Positions 16,007 to 24,149 of a DNA stretch of 24,355 nucleotides are shown in pieces. This DNA comes from Chrysochromulina tobinii (Eukaryota; Haptophyta; Prymnesiales; Chrysochromulinaceae). The stretch lies in the NCBI GenBank assembly GCA_001275005.1, contig JWZX01002875.1, positions 1 through 24,355 on the forward strand, given 5' to 3'. Position 1 is the first letter of the stretch. Each line of letters starts with the position of its first letter. The position numbers and the translations under genes were made by a program. The notes below the pieces were generated by a model that was not told the origin of the DNA, made no database searches, and saw nothing but the letters and a program-made list of their open reading frames with translations.

Positions 16007-17053
16007 ATGAGGGAACCCATGTGGGACTGCACCGCCACATCACCACGTGGCGAGAAAGGCCCGGTCTCTATTCCGATGTCGCCGTGTGCGAAGCGCGGCA
16101 AGGGTGAGAGCTGCTGGAACCACTTCATTACGTCCTGCACGCCGGTCGAGCTGCAGGCTCACTCGCTCAAGGAATACGCTGGAACTCGCGATTTCCGCGT
16201 GGAGAGTGGCAAGCTGGCGTGCAAGATTTGCGATGACGGGGTGCTTCGAACTGTGCTCGGCCACGACCAGCACTACCGTGTCGCGCACGAGGGTTTCGAC
16301 ACGATCTACGACTCCTTTGCGAGCGAGGAATCCAGCGCCGGCGGCAGGATCAACCCCAACGTGCCTAAGGGTCGCGATCCGCATCGTGCGAAATTGCTCA
16401 AGGAATTAAAGGCGCTCGGCGTCACCGCAAAAGAGCTCGCCGGCGAGGGCTACTCGATTGAGGAGCTGCAGATGGCCCACTTCTCGGTCAAAGAGATCCT
16501 GAACACGGGCAAGTTCTCGCTGCCCGAGTGTTGCGAAGCCGGCGTGACGCGAAACCTCAAGGAGGCGGGCATGTCGCTCAAGGGCCTGCTCGACGCGGGC
16601 TATTCGCTCGCAACGCTCAAGAAGGCTGGCTTCTCGTGCAAGACGCTCAAGACGACCGCAGAGGCGAAGCTGTCCGACCTGCGCTCGGTGGGCTTCACGC
16701 TGCACGAGCTGCGCGAGGGGGGCTTCACGCTGACGGAGCTCAAGGAGCTGCGGCGGCCGAGCGGGCAGGGTGTCGACCCCGCCTTCTCGCTGCAGGATCT
16801 CAAGGCGCTCGGTTACACGTGCAAAGATATGCGACGTGCCGGGTTCACACTGGCAGAGCTCAAGAACGGGTACACCGCGGCCGACATGAAGTTGGTCCAC
16901 GCGACCACCAAGGCTGAGCTTGCGAATGATGGCTTCTCGCTCGCCGAGCTCAAGCTTGCCGGCTTCCACGCCGCAGAACTCAAGATTGCGGGCTTCTCCG
17001 TCAAGGACCTAACGGCAGTCGGCTTCACCAAGGCAGACATCAACGGAAATTGA
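16007..17053 (+). CDS. C2H2-finger protein with AGFxxxELK decapeptide repeats
   Basis: From the first ATG (16007; 16019 is also possible) the protein has 348 residues. The N-terminal third is Cys/His-rich: a putative finger C-x2-C-x13-H-x4-H (CKICDDGVLRTVLGHDQHYR) at about residues 72-94. From about residue 128 to the end the protein is a string of roughly ten-residue units such as KALGVTAKEL, AGFTLAELK, AGFHAAELK and AGFSVKDLTAVGFT. The motif is L-K-x-A-G-[FY]-[ST]-x-x-[ED], about 20 units, some interrupted (RRPSGQGVDP). Such decapeptide repeats occur in many haptophyte and some bacterial and giant-virus proteins; a binding or scaffold role is usually supposed but unproven. No signal peptide. 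Divergent from the DAHP-synthase-like gene. Confidence 0.75.
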   Translation: MREPMWDCTATSPRGEKGPVSIPMSPCAKRGKGESCWNHFITSCTPVELQAHSLKEYAGTRDFRVESGKLACKICDDGVLRTVLGHDQHYRVAHEGFDTIYDSFASEESSAGGRINPNVPKGRDPHRAKLLKELKALGVTAKELAGEGYSIEELQMAHFSVKEILNTGKFSLPECCEAGVTRNLKEAGMSLKGLLDAGYSLATLKKAGFSCKTLKTTAEAKLSDLRSVGFTLHELREGGFTLTELKELRRPSGQGVDPAFSLQDLKALGYTCKDMRRAGFTLAELKNGYTAADMKLVHATTKAELANDGFSLAELKLAGFHAAELKIAGFSVKDLTAVGFTKADINGN

Positions 17054-17733
17054 GGTCCGCCTCGGATTCGTCTTGTCTTGCACGCCGCTCCAGGCGCCGG
17101 CATCACGGCATAAGGAGGGCAGCCTTGGTGTGAGATGCCGCACGCGGCCACACGTGTGACATGCCGACACCACCTACGTCGTCGAGCAGCATATTTCGCC
17201 GCGCGGCGGGGCGGTTCGCATGCAGCGAGCGCGCCTCGTCGCCTCCAAACGACACACAACTGCATGATTGTACCATGCTGTTGGGAATGGGCCCTCCACT
17301 CTATGCGAGGGCGCGCTCGTTTCGCTACACTATACGTAGTATTACAAAGTACGGTCATAATAAATACGCATGGTACGTAGTGCGGTTCGGTTTTAGTTGA
17401 AGGTTAATATACTCCAGTATTATAAGTTTGTTTCGCCGTTTCGGCGCCATCGCAGGTTCGGACGTCGACATCGAGAACGTAGAGATCGGTCGCGCTACCA
17501 TCATCGCACTCGCAGGCGACTAACATGTGTTTTCGGGGTCGGACTATTCGTCATTCGGCAAGCCGGGGAACACGAGACAGCTAGAGACAGCCGCACATCT
17601 CGTACACATCCGATCCCGTCCTTATATACGCCTAACTTACGGCTTGCCGCAGACGCCAGGGTGAGCTGTCCCTCGGTCCCAGCGCAAGCCACCGACTTCG
17701 AAAAAGGCTCGGTACAGTAAAGGCTCGGGCACA
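17054..17733. other. Intergenic region, no supported gene
   Basis: Probably the 3' region of the decapeptide gene followed by the distal promoter of the PHD gene. It is AT-rich at about 17325-17425 (gtcataataaatacgcatgg), which may hold a polyadenylation signal (aataaa at about 17357-17362). I find no convincing coding frame. Confidence 0.5.
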
Positions 17734-17734
17734 A

Positions 17735-17873
17735 TGAAACATCACGAGCTTTTTCCGAGGTGTTGGTACCTTATGTGTGGAGAACTTTTACAGCTGCTAC
17801 ATGTAGCTAGTATGTGAAACATCACGAGCTTTTTCCGTGTTGGTACATGTACCTTTTGTGTGGAGAACTTTTA
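17735..17873 (+). repeat. Tandem duplication (about 56-59 bp units, 80 bp apart) upstream of the PHD-Tudor gene
   Basis: Copy 1 (17735-17790) and copy 2 (17815-17873) share tgaaacatcacgagcttttt and tgtggagaactttta. Copy 2 differs by loss of aggt-type bases and gain of atgtac inside ggtac|ctt, which creates a TACATGTA palindrome. Another TACATGTA lies in the spacer. The duplication ends about 100 bp before the likely start codon. Confidence 0.8.
17798..17851. promoter_or_regulatory. Two TACATGTA palindromes (17798-17805 and 17844-17851)
   Basis: They lie 167 and 121 bp before the ATG at 17973. The second is inside copy 2 of the duplicated promoter unit and is absent from copy 1. They match the upstream position of the same palindrome at two other genes (see findings). 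Confidence 0.45.
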
Positions 17874-17972
17874 ACACAAAACATTCAAGTGAAACAGTTG
17901 AAACAGTTGACGTGCTCAAAAGGGGCACTGTTCCTGGATTTGCACCTGGCGTTGTTGCGCGATCTGGACGAG

Positions 17973-19253
17973 ATGGCGCAGGAGCCCCGCAACCAGGGTG
18001 CAGCGCCCTCGTTTACACAAGCAGAAGAGGGGCAACATGAGGACGAGGATGAGGACGACGAGGACATCCTGGTCCAGTCACTTACGAGCCGGCGCTCAGC
18101 CGACGCCGTCGGCATTGATTGCAAAGACGAACATGAGAACGATGATGATGGCGACGATGATGATGACGATGATGATGATGGCGACGTGTGCTTCCCCGAA
18201 GCTCAAGAATGTGATCATGATTCACCTCTCGGCGAGCAGTTCGCAAACGAAGCACAGGAGAATATGCAACGCATCATAAATGAGGAACTGCAACAGTCGG
18301 CAAATATGGCGGCGGAGGCAAGCCCCCGGGAGGAGCGACGAAGGCTCGAGCGCGAGGCAGTTTGCTATCGGTGTGAAAGCGGGAAGGAAATGCCCGACAA
18401 TCAGGTGATGCTGTGCGATAATCTACTCTGCGCAACAATTGCATGGCATCAGCTATGCTTGGAGCCACCCATCTTGGAGATTCCAGACGGCATCTGGTTT
18501 TGCCCTATTTGCGCCGATAATGGCGTCGCTGAAAGAAGTGTCACGGTCAACGAGAAATTGCGTGAACAGGAACCGGTGCCGGGTCCGGCATCGGTACCGG
18601 TGATACCACCTCGGGATGGGCCACGCGGTAAGTCCGAGAAGCGGCTGGGCGGTGCTGGTTCGTCCTCGGATCCACTTCAGGCTAAGCAAATGCCGCCTCC
18701 CCGGCGTGTCGCAAAGCGCGTTGATAAGGTGGAGGCGGCGGCGTTGACGAATGGCGAGCCATCAAGACACAACGGCGCGAAGGATTCTGTGGAAGCCCTC
18801 GAGGCTGAAGAGGCGATGGCGCATGAGACGGCAACAGTATTAGCAACAGTAAAGCGGGCTCCTTTGTCGGCTCGATCTGCACCTCGGCCACCTTGTCCGT
18901 CAGAGTCTGAGCCGAGTGCTAGTACAGCACTCGGGAAGCGGAAAGCCGCTTGCAAGCCACCAGCATCATGTGCGGTGGCGGGCTCCGCGGCACCGTCTGC
19001 TGTGAGGCAGCGCCGCGGGATGCAGCAGCTCGAATGGAGCGGCGAGCTTGCAAAGGGGACTCGCCTCGAGATGCTCTTCGATCCTGGCTACCCGCATGAG
19101 AAGTGGTATAAGGGTAGCGTCGAGAAGTGCGAGATGCACTGGGACCAGATAATGTACTGCATCCACTTCGAGGACGGTGACCAACGCTGGATGACACCCA
19201 AGCAGCTGAGTGCGAACCAGGCGGACGGGATTGTTCGGGATATTCGTCCTTGA
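17973..19253 (+). CDS. PHD finger (ING-like) plus C-terminal Tudor-like domain chromatin protein
   Basis: The frame is open from 17814 but starts there with GTG inside a promoter duplication, so I take the ATG at 17973 (MAQEPRNQGA), giving 426 residues. Residues 20-75 are very acidic, with a run of nine Asp. A C4HC3 PHD finger spans 131-180: CYRC, MLCDNLLC, WHQLCLEP, then IPDGIWFCPIC; the CDN..C...WH..C...P.G.W.CP.C pattern is the ING type, which binds H3K4me3. A long Ala/Pro/Ser-rich linker follows. The last about 75 residues form a Tudor/Agenet-like fold: GTRLEMLFDPGYPHEKWYKG, then YCIHFEDGDQRWMTPKQL. Nuclear chromatin reader is inferred; partners are unknown. A BAH or PWWP-like domain is the alternative for the tail. 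Confidence 0.8.
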   Translation: MAQEPRNQGAAPSFTQAEEGQHEDEDEDDEDILVQSLTSRRSADAVGIDCKDEHENDDDGDDDDDDDDDGDVCFPEAQECDHDSPLGEQFANEAQENMQRIINEELQQSANMAAEASPREERRRLEREAVCYRCESGKEMPDNQVMLCDNLLCATIAWHQLCLEPPILEIPDGIWFCPICADNGVAERSVTVNEKLREQEPVPGPASVPVIPPRDGPRGKSEKRLGGAGSSSDPLQAKQMPPPRRVAKRVDKVEAAALTNGEPSRHNGAKDSVEALEAEEAMAHETATVLATVKRAPLSARSAPRPPCPSESEPSASTALGKRKAACKPPASCAVAGSAAPSAVRQRRGMQQLEWSGELAKGTRLEMLFDPGYPHEKWYKGSVEKCEMHWDQIMYCIHFEDGDQRWMTPKQLSANQADGIVRDIRP

Positions 19254-19577
19254 CAATACGCACAACTTACGCAGTTCGACGAGAACCTCCAGATCCAGTG
19301 TTAGGTCCAGTGCGGTATGCAGGTACGGGACCAATGCACGATTCATTTCGATCATCCTGAGCAGAAGTACCTGTGTACATGCGATGTACAGTTGTACACA
19401 CGACGACGGTACACCGCTTGCGGCGGCGCGGATTGTGGGCGCTGGGCCCCACCCTTGACCCTAAATACGTTTCGATTTTTTTACCACCGGGCCTGCGCCA
19501 ACGCCACTCATGCGCCACATCGTTCCTCTCTAAGAACTCTGTGAGGGCGCCGCGCTGTCAGTGACTCGACATCGAGC
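19254..19577. other. Convergent intergenic region
   Basis: Lies between the stops of the PHD-Tudor gene (plus) and the large minus-strand gene. It contains nested words gtgtacatgcgatgtacagt and gtacac, a weak inverted pattern around 19373-19400. No coding frame is convincing. Confidence 0.5.
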
Positions 19578-22013
19578 CTACGCCACATCTCGGTGCTTGT
19601 AAGCTTTCGGCGTAGAGCCCTCTGCAACGCCCTCGCCGCGCGCACGGCGCGGCGTGGAACCGCCCACGCGCGGCGTAGCCATGGGGGTAGTACGCAGCGT
19701 CGCTCGGGGCGTCTTCACGAGCGTTCGGGGCGTCGCACGCGGCGTCGCGCCGTCCTTGCTCGAGACAGCGCGCCGGCTCACCTCTGAGCGCTCCTCACCA
19801 CCTCGACGCTTGCGCAGCGTCTGCCGGGCCTCGTGAAGACTCTGTGTCGAGAGCACGTGGGGCGTCCCTGGCTTCACCGCCACACCGCCGCTGGACGGTC
19901 CAAACACCGCCCCCCCCGCACGTGGCCGCACTGCCTGCCGGATACTGTCGCGATCGTGCGGTGCCCAGTACTTCTTCCTCGCGGCTGCGGCGCGCAGGCC
20001 GCTCGTGACGTCCGTACCGACGGACGAGAGGAAGGCCGAGACCGTCTGAGCTTTGGCCGCCGCCTCCTCGATCTTGGTCTTGGCGGCAAGGTCCGCGGCC
20101 GCTTCAGGCGTGTCTGTGAGCGGCCGGCGTCGACGCCCATCGTTCTGGGGTGGGAAGAGGCGGAGCATCGTCTTCTCCAGCGGCTCGTGCTGGTCCAGAT
20201 GCGCAGCCTGCTCCTGCAGGATGGAGCTCTGCCCCGGCTCAAAGCCCTGGCGCAGCTCACGCGACAGCTGGATCGCTGCCTTGCGGCAAGAAGCCTCTTC
20301 GAGCAGAAAGAGCACCGAAGGCGTAAGGTTCGACGCGGGAAGCGACCACGCCGTCTCGGGCGATGGAGCGACATGCTCCTTGCGCAGCTCCGCACGCCAA
20401 GCAGCCTCCGTGTTCTTGTCGTCGTGCTTGAGCAAGCGCGCCTTCGAAGGGCTCATCGTGCTCGCCGCCGCTGAGGACTTGCTGGGCGAGGAGTCAGTCG
20501 GAGTAACAGTCGGAGCGACGGCAGAGGCAAGCGGGCCCTCGTCCGTGTAGAGCTCGGAGCGGCCGAGGGCCCGCATGGCAGCGTTGTGCAGGTGGCGCCC
20601 GAGGTAGGACACGTATGCTTCGGCCGCGACCTCGGCCGAGGCGCCACCAGCGGGCACCCAGCGCTTTCCAAGGGTCCCTTGATGGATCTCTGCATGCTCC
20701 CCGAGCTTGGCCTGCAGACGCGTCGGTGAGGTGCTCTCCTCGAGGCTGGTTGTGATGCGCTCGAGGCGCACGGCCATCTTCTCGACGCGCTCGGCGGCGG
20801 CGGCATCGCGCGCGCTCGTCAGGATCGTCGCGCCGTCCTGTTGCATCAGGCTGAGGCGCTCGGACGTGCGCTCGTCGAGGTACTCCTGCGCCCGCATCGC
20901 GCTCGGCTTCGGATGCTTGAAGCACGCGGTGTGGTACGCCTGCTCGCAGTCCGGATCGCCGCGATAGGGGTAGTGCAGATCGGCGATGAAGTCCTGGGAC
21001 TGCTTCATGTCAATGACCTTGCCACGCCGGTCGTTATTTGGTCCGCCACCCGCCGCCTGGAAGTCAATGTCCAGAGACATGTCTCCCCAGTGGCGTTCAA
21101 CCCTCCGATGGGCCGGCTCGGTGATGGACAAAGGCAACCCATGGGCCATCGAGCGCTCGAGGAGTTGATCGTCCTGATTTTTGTACGTGCCACGTCTCTT
21201 GGGCTTAGCCGTGTTGCTCGTCGCCTTCGGGGTAGCCTTCGGGGCGAAGCGTGATGGAGACTTGGAGTCTGACTTGGTCTTGGAGGCGCCATCTGCTGCC
21301 GGCGGCGGCTGCGAGGAGCTCTGCTGAGGGCGATTGGCGCCCACTAGCGAGGTGGAGGCGTCCTCGAGAACCTCAACTCCTCCAATGACTGCTCGCTTGG
21401 AGGCCCGCGACGCTGTCATGTGCACGAGAGTTGACGAACTAGGTTGCGACGCCGCCTCGTCCTCCAGCACTAGAACCTCAAGCTCGAGTGGAGCATCCCC
21501 GTCGCACGCCGCCTCGTGCTGCTGCTCCACCTCGACTTCATCTTCGCTGCCCACGTCCAGGTCGTCTTCGCTGCCCACGCTATCCACAGAGGCCTGCACG
21601 GCGACCACTTCGGCGAACTCTTGATCACCAGCCACCTCCAAGGCCATCTTGGACGACCACGTTGAACTGTCCGGGAAGACAGGTGCGATCTGGGCATCGG
21701 GCGCATGCATGCACATCGGCTCATGCGATTCAACTTCTGCAAGAGTGCCACCGAAATCGCAGAACTCGCACTCGTGACGTTCGGGGGCTGGTCCATCGTC
21801 TGCTACCAGTGCAGGGAGTTCCGTGTCAGGGGTGCGTGGGCGGGTGAAGCTTGGGCTCGTGGGTGCAGAGGCAACTGGGGCGATTGCGGATGCAGCAGGA
21901 GAATTTGCTTCATGAGGGTTCTCCATAAAGTTTCCTGTTGTGCTGATGAGGGACGCGCTCCGCGGCTCACCCACGTTAATGTAGACCAGACGCACGACTC
22001 CGTTGATTTTCAT
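19578..22013 (-). CDS. Large unrecognised protein with C2HC finger, acidic stretch and TPR(Thr-Pro-Arg)-rich tail
   Basis: An uninterrupted 811-residue frame from the ATG at 22013. No family is recognised. Residues 82-101 form a C-x2-C-x11-H-x3-C finger (CEFCDFGGTLAEVESHEPMC). About 140-200 is acidic (SEDDLDVGSEDEVEVEQQHE); about 240-275 is Ser/Lys/Pro-rich. A folded-looking part at about 275-370 includes TYKNQDDQLLERSMAHG and DLHYPYRGDPDCEQAYHTAC; a helical, coiled-coil-like part at about 380-450 includes AAAERVEKMAVRLERI. The C-terminal 80 residues carry repeated T-P-R steps (ATPRATPRTLVKTPRATLRT), basic and rich in potential proline-directed kinase sites. No signal or membrane segment. Cytoskeletal or nuclear roles are both possible. 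It has a TACATGTA 124 bp upstream of its ATG. Confidence 0.75.
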   Translation of the reverse strand: MKINGVVRLVYINVGEPRSASLISTTGNFMENPHEANSPAASAIAPVASAPTSPSFTRPRTPDTELPALVADDGPAPERHECEFCDFGGTLAEVESHEPMCMHAPDAQIAPVFPDSSTWSSKMALEVAGDQEFAEVVAVQASVDSVGSEDDLDVGSEDEVEVEQQHEAACDGDAPLELEVLVLEDEAASQPSSSTLVHMTASRASKRAVIGGVEVLEDASTSLVGANRPQQSSSQPPPAADGASKTKSDSKSPSRFAPKATPKATSNTAKPKRRGTYKNQDDQLLERSMAHGLPLSITEPAHRRVERHWGDMSLDIDFQAAGGGPNNDRRGKVIDMKQSQDFIADLHYPYRGDPDCEQAYHTACFKHPKPSAMRAQEYLDERTSERLSLMQQDGATILTSARDAAAAERVEKMAVRLERITTSLEESTSPTRLQAKLGEHAEIHQGTLGKRWVPAGGASAEVAAEAYVSYLGRHLHNAAMRALGRSELYTDEGPLASAVAPTVTPTDSSPSKSSAAASTMSPSKARLLKHDDKNTEAAWRAELRKEHVAPSPETAWSLPASNLTPSVLFLLEEASCRKAAIQLSRELRQGFEPGQSSILQEQAAHLDQHEPLEKTMLRLFPPQNDGRRRRPLTDTPEAAADLAAKTKIEEAAAKAQTVSAFLSSVGTDVTSGLRAAAARKKYWAPHDRDSIRQAVRPRAGGAVFGPSSGGVAVKPGTPHVLSTQSLHEARQTLRKRRGGEERSEVSRRAVSSKDGATPRATPRTLVKTPRATLRTTPMATPRVGGSTPRRARGEGVAEGSTPKAYKHRDVA

Positions 22014-22137
22014 TCAGTTTTCATTTCGAAGTTTATTTTGGAAGCAACGCCCAGTTCCGAAGTTATTTTGGAACGCATGCAAGTCAAATCAATAGTCCTA
22101 GTCAAGTCCGGCATAACTTTGTCAACTAGGCTTCCTG

Positions 22138-22145
22138 TACATGTA
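22138..22145. promoter_or_regulatory. TACATGTA palindrome, 124 bp before a start codon
   Basis: Context gtacatgtaggt, upstream of the minus-strand gene that begins at 22013. The stretch between also has a near-duplication, gaagtttattttggaa / gaagttattttggaa (about 22028-22072). Confidence 0.45.
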
Positions 22146-22513
22146 GGTTGTCTTTTGTTTATGAAGTGACTTGACTTGACTCATCTTGACTTGTCATCAT
22201 ACACACGACAGTGCTTTCAGTGTCTGAGTCGACAGCATCGGACATCCAAGCAAGCACAAGCAAGCATCCTTTCACCTTTGCTTCGACACCCAAAGCTGGG
22301 CGAGCTCGGAGCCATCTCTGTTTGCTCTCTGAGAGGCCTCTCAGTCTATCTCCGCATGACACAGACCGCACGGCGGTCCCTCCTCGCGCGCGACGGAGTG
22401 AGAACGCTCTCACAGAAGTTCTGTGTCCGGAGACGTCACGAGAGGCGAGAGAGCAAGAGGATCTCCGCGGCCCAAACAATGCGCGGTCCCCGAGTCCAGA
22501 CCCCCCGCCCCCT
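22146..22513. other. Intergenic region, 3' of the transporter gene
   Basis: Contains a short (ACTTG)n-type array (next entry) and then mixed sequence to the transporter stop. Open frames on the plus strand here are Arg/Ser-rich and unsupported. Confidence 0.5.
22168..22195 (-). repeat. Short ACTTG/CAAGT pentanucleotide array
   Basis: Reads gacttgacttgac, then tcatcttgacttg. It is the reverse complement of the longer TCAAG array at 24101-24149, so the transporter gene sits between oppositely oriented copies of the same simple repeat. Confidence 0.65.
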
Positions 22514-24085
22514 TCAATGCGCTCGCTCTTCGGTCTCAGTGGCCAGCCAGTCCTTCGCGGGCCTGTCCTGCAGCGCAAAGATGTGGGAGCGCATTGCGTA
22601 GAGCCACGCAATGCCGAGGAGCGTCGAACCGACGGCAACCATATAGAAGCCCTTGGCAGAGCCTGGCGTGTCGTTGATGGCGCCCTTTAGCGCCAGCACA
22701 ATGGTGCCAGGCCATTGACCGCCAAGATTGGCCAGGGTGTTCAGCATCGTCAGGTAGGTGCCGCCGATGCGCGCGTCGCTGACGCGGTTGAAAAAGGCCA
22801 TCTGCGCGACGAACATCGACGAGGAGGCGACCGCGCCGAGAGCGAGCACAAGGAGGCCAAGGCCGAGCAGCCAGAGAGGCACGCCGGCGCCTGCGGGCAC
22901 GCACGTGCGCAGGAGGAACACCAAACCCGTCGCGAGCGCGCCTTGCAGAAGCCTCGCGTACGCAGCACCCACGAAGATGCGCATCGGAGAAGCACCTTGT
23001 CGGAAGAAACGCGAGACGACCGCCTGAGAGGCCATGCTGATGGGCAGAAGCATCGTCGAGAGTAGTGCCAACTGCTGCTTCTTGACGCCGTTGGCTTGCA
23101 GCTCGAGGGGCAGCAGCACGTCGAAGGCCGCAAACGGCGCGCCTCGCGTGAGGAGCACTACCGCAAGGGAACGGACGCTCGGGAGCGCGAGCACCTTGGC
23201 CATCACGCCGTACGTATCCACCAGGTTGCGCGCCACGTTGCGCGTGGGGCGTGTGTGCTCGTCGTTCTTCGTCATCGTCACCACGGCGCCAATCGAGCCT
23301 AGGAAGAGCCAGCCCCACACCTTCATAAAGTTGCCAAGCGTTGTGAGCCCCCTCGAGTGCAGGATGATGAAGCCCACGTACGCAAGGAAGAAGCCAAGGG
23401 ACTGTCCGATCGCATTGCACGTCGCGCCGAGCTCGCGGTTGGCCGGCGAGAGAGCAGTGAGTGCGAGCCCGTCTACGGCGATATCCTGCGTCGCCGCAAG
23501 GAAGTAAAAGGCCAAGAAGAGCGCGGTGAGTGCCTTCACGTTGACTGGAGTAGCGCCGCCAACCGGCCCAAGAAGCAAGTCGACTCGCCCTCCCGCCGTG
23601 ATCATGATCATGCCAATCGCAGCTTGCACGGGCAAGATCCACGTCTTGCGGCGGCCAAGAACTGTCGAGTACACCGAATCAACCAGCGGCGCCCACAGCA
23701 GCTTGAGTGCAAACGGCAGGGTCACTGTCGAGAAGACTGCCTGCTCCATGGTACCCACGCCGCGCTCAAGCATCAGCATCGGCATCGCCCCTCCCAACCC
23801 CATCGGAATGCCCTGCAGCGTGTACAGAAGTATCAGAAGAGCGATTGCGGGCAAGTCCGATTTTGCTCCAAGTGGCGCCGCACGGGACTGTGACTTGCCA
23901 GACCGTGCCGCCAGCAGAACGTCACGACGCGGCTCAATCGGCTTCGGCGATGGCAATAGCTCATGGAGTGCAGGCCTGCGAATCGAGGTCGGCCTCGGAC
24001 GATCTGCTCGTTCGGACGCCAGAACGGCTGGCACCGCGAGCACAAGAAACACGATGACGCCACGACGCACTTTCATCATCTTCAT
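22514..24085 (-). CDS. Acetyl-CoA transporter, SLC33A1 (AT-1) family of the MFS
   Basis: SLC33A1 proteins carry acetyl-CoA across an internal membrane (the ER in animals) to feed acetylation in the lumen. The 523-residue product has about 11-12 hydrophobic spans. Family marks: LLILLYTLQGIPMGLGGAMP (first span), LPFALKLLWAPLVDSVYS with GRRKTWILPVQ (loop 2-3), FYFLAATQDIAVDGLALTAL, GATCNAIGQSLGFFLAYVGF, and near the C-terminus RIGGTYLTMLNTLANLGG. The ATG at 24085 follows a simple repeat; the frame is open to 24103 with only TTG. The N-terminus has a signal-peptide-like segment (GVIVFLVLAVPAVLA) followed by about 45 basic, Pro/Ser-rich residues before span 1. That is longer than usual and resembles a bipartite leader for a complex plastid; secretory-pathway targeting is the alternative. 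Function is by family resemblance. Confidence 0.88.
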   Translation of the reverse strand: MKMMKVRRGVIVFLVLAVPAVLASERADRPRPTSIRRPALHELLPSPKPIEPRRDVLLAARSGKSQSRAAPLGAKSDLPAIALLILLYTLQGIPMGLGGAMPMLMLERGVGTMEQAVFSTVTLPFALKLLWAPLVDSVYSTVLGRRKTWILPVQAAIGMIMITAGGRVDLLLGPVGGATPVNVKALTALFLAFYFLAATQDIAVDGLALTALSPANRELGATCNAIGQSLGFFLAYVGFIILHSRGLTTLGNFMKVWGWLFLGSIGAVVTMTKNDEHTRPTRNVARNLVDTYGVMAKVLALPSVRSLAVVLLTRGAPFAAFDVLLPLELQANGVKKQQLALLSTMLLPISMASQAVVSRFFRQGASPMRIFVGAAYARLLQGALATGLVFLLRTCVPAGAGVPLWLLGLGLLVLALGAVASSSMFVAQMAFFNRVSDARIGGTYLTMLNTLANLGGQWPGTIVLALKGAINDTPGSAKGFYMVAVGSTLLGIAWLYAMRSHIFALQDRPAKDWLATETEERAH

Positions 24086-24100
24086 GATTGGTGATCGAAG

Positions 24101-24149
24101 CAAGTCAAGTCAAGTCAAGTCAAGTCAAGTCGAGTCAAGTCGAGTCAAA
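24101..24149 (+). repeat. (TCAAG)n pentanucleotide array, about ten units
   Basis: Units of tcaag, two changed to tcgag, begin 15 bp upstream of the transporter's ATG, so they lie in its 5' UTR or core promoter. Replication-slippage type repeat; oriented opposite to the array at 22168-22195. Confidence 0.85.
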
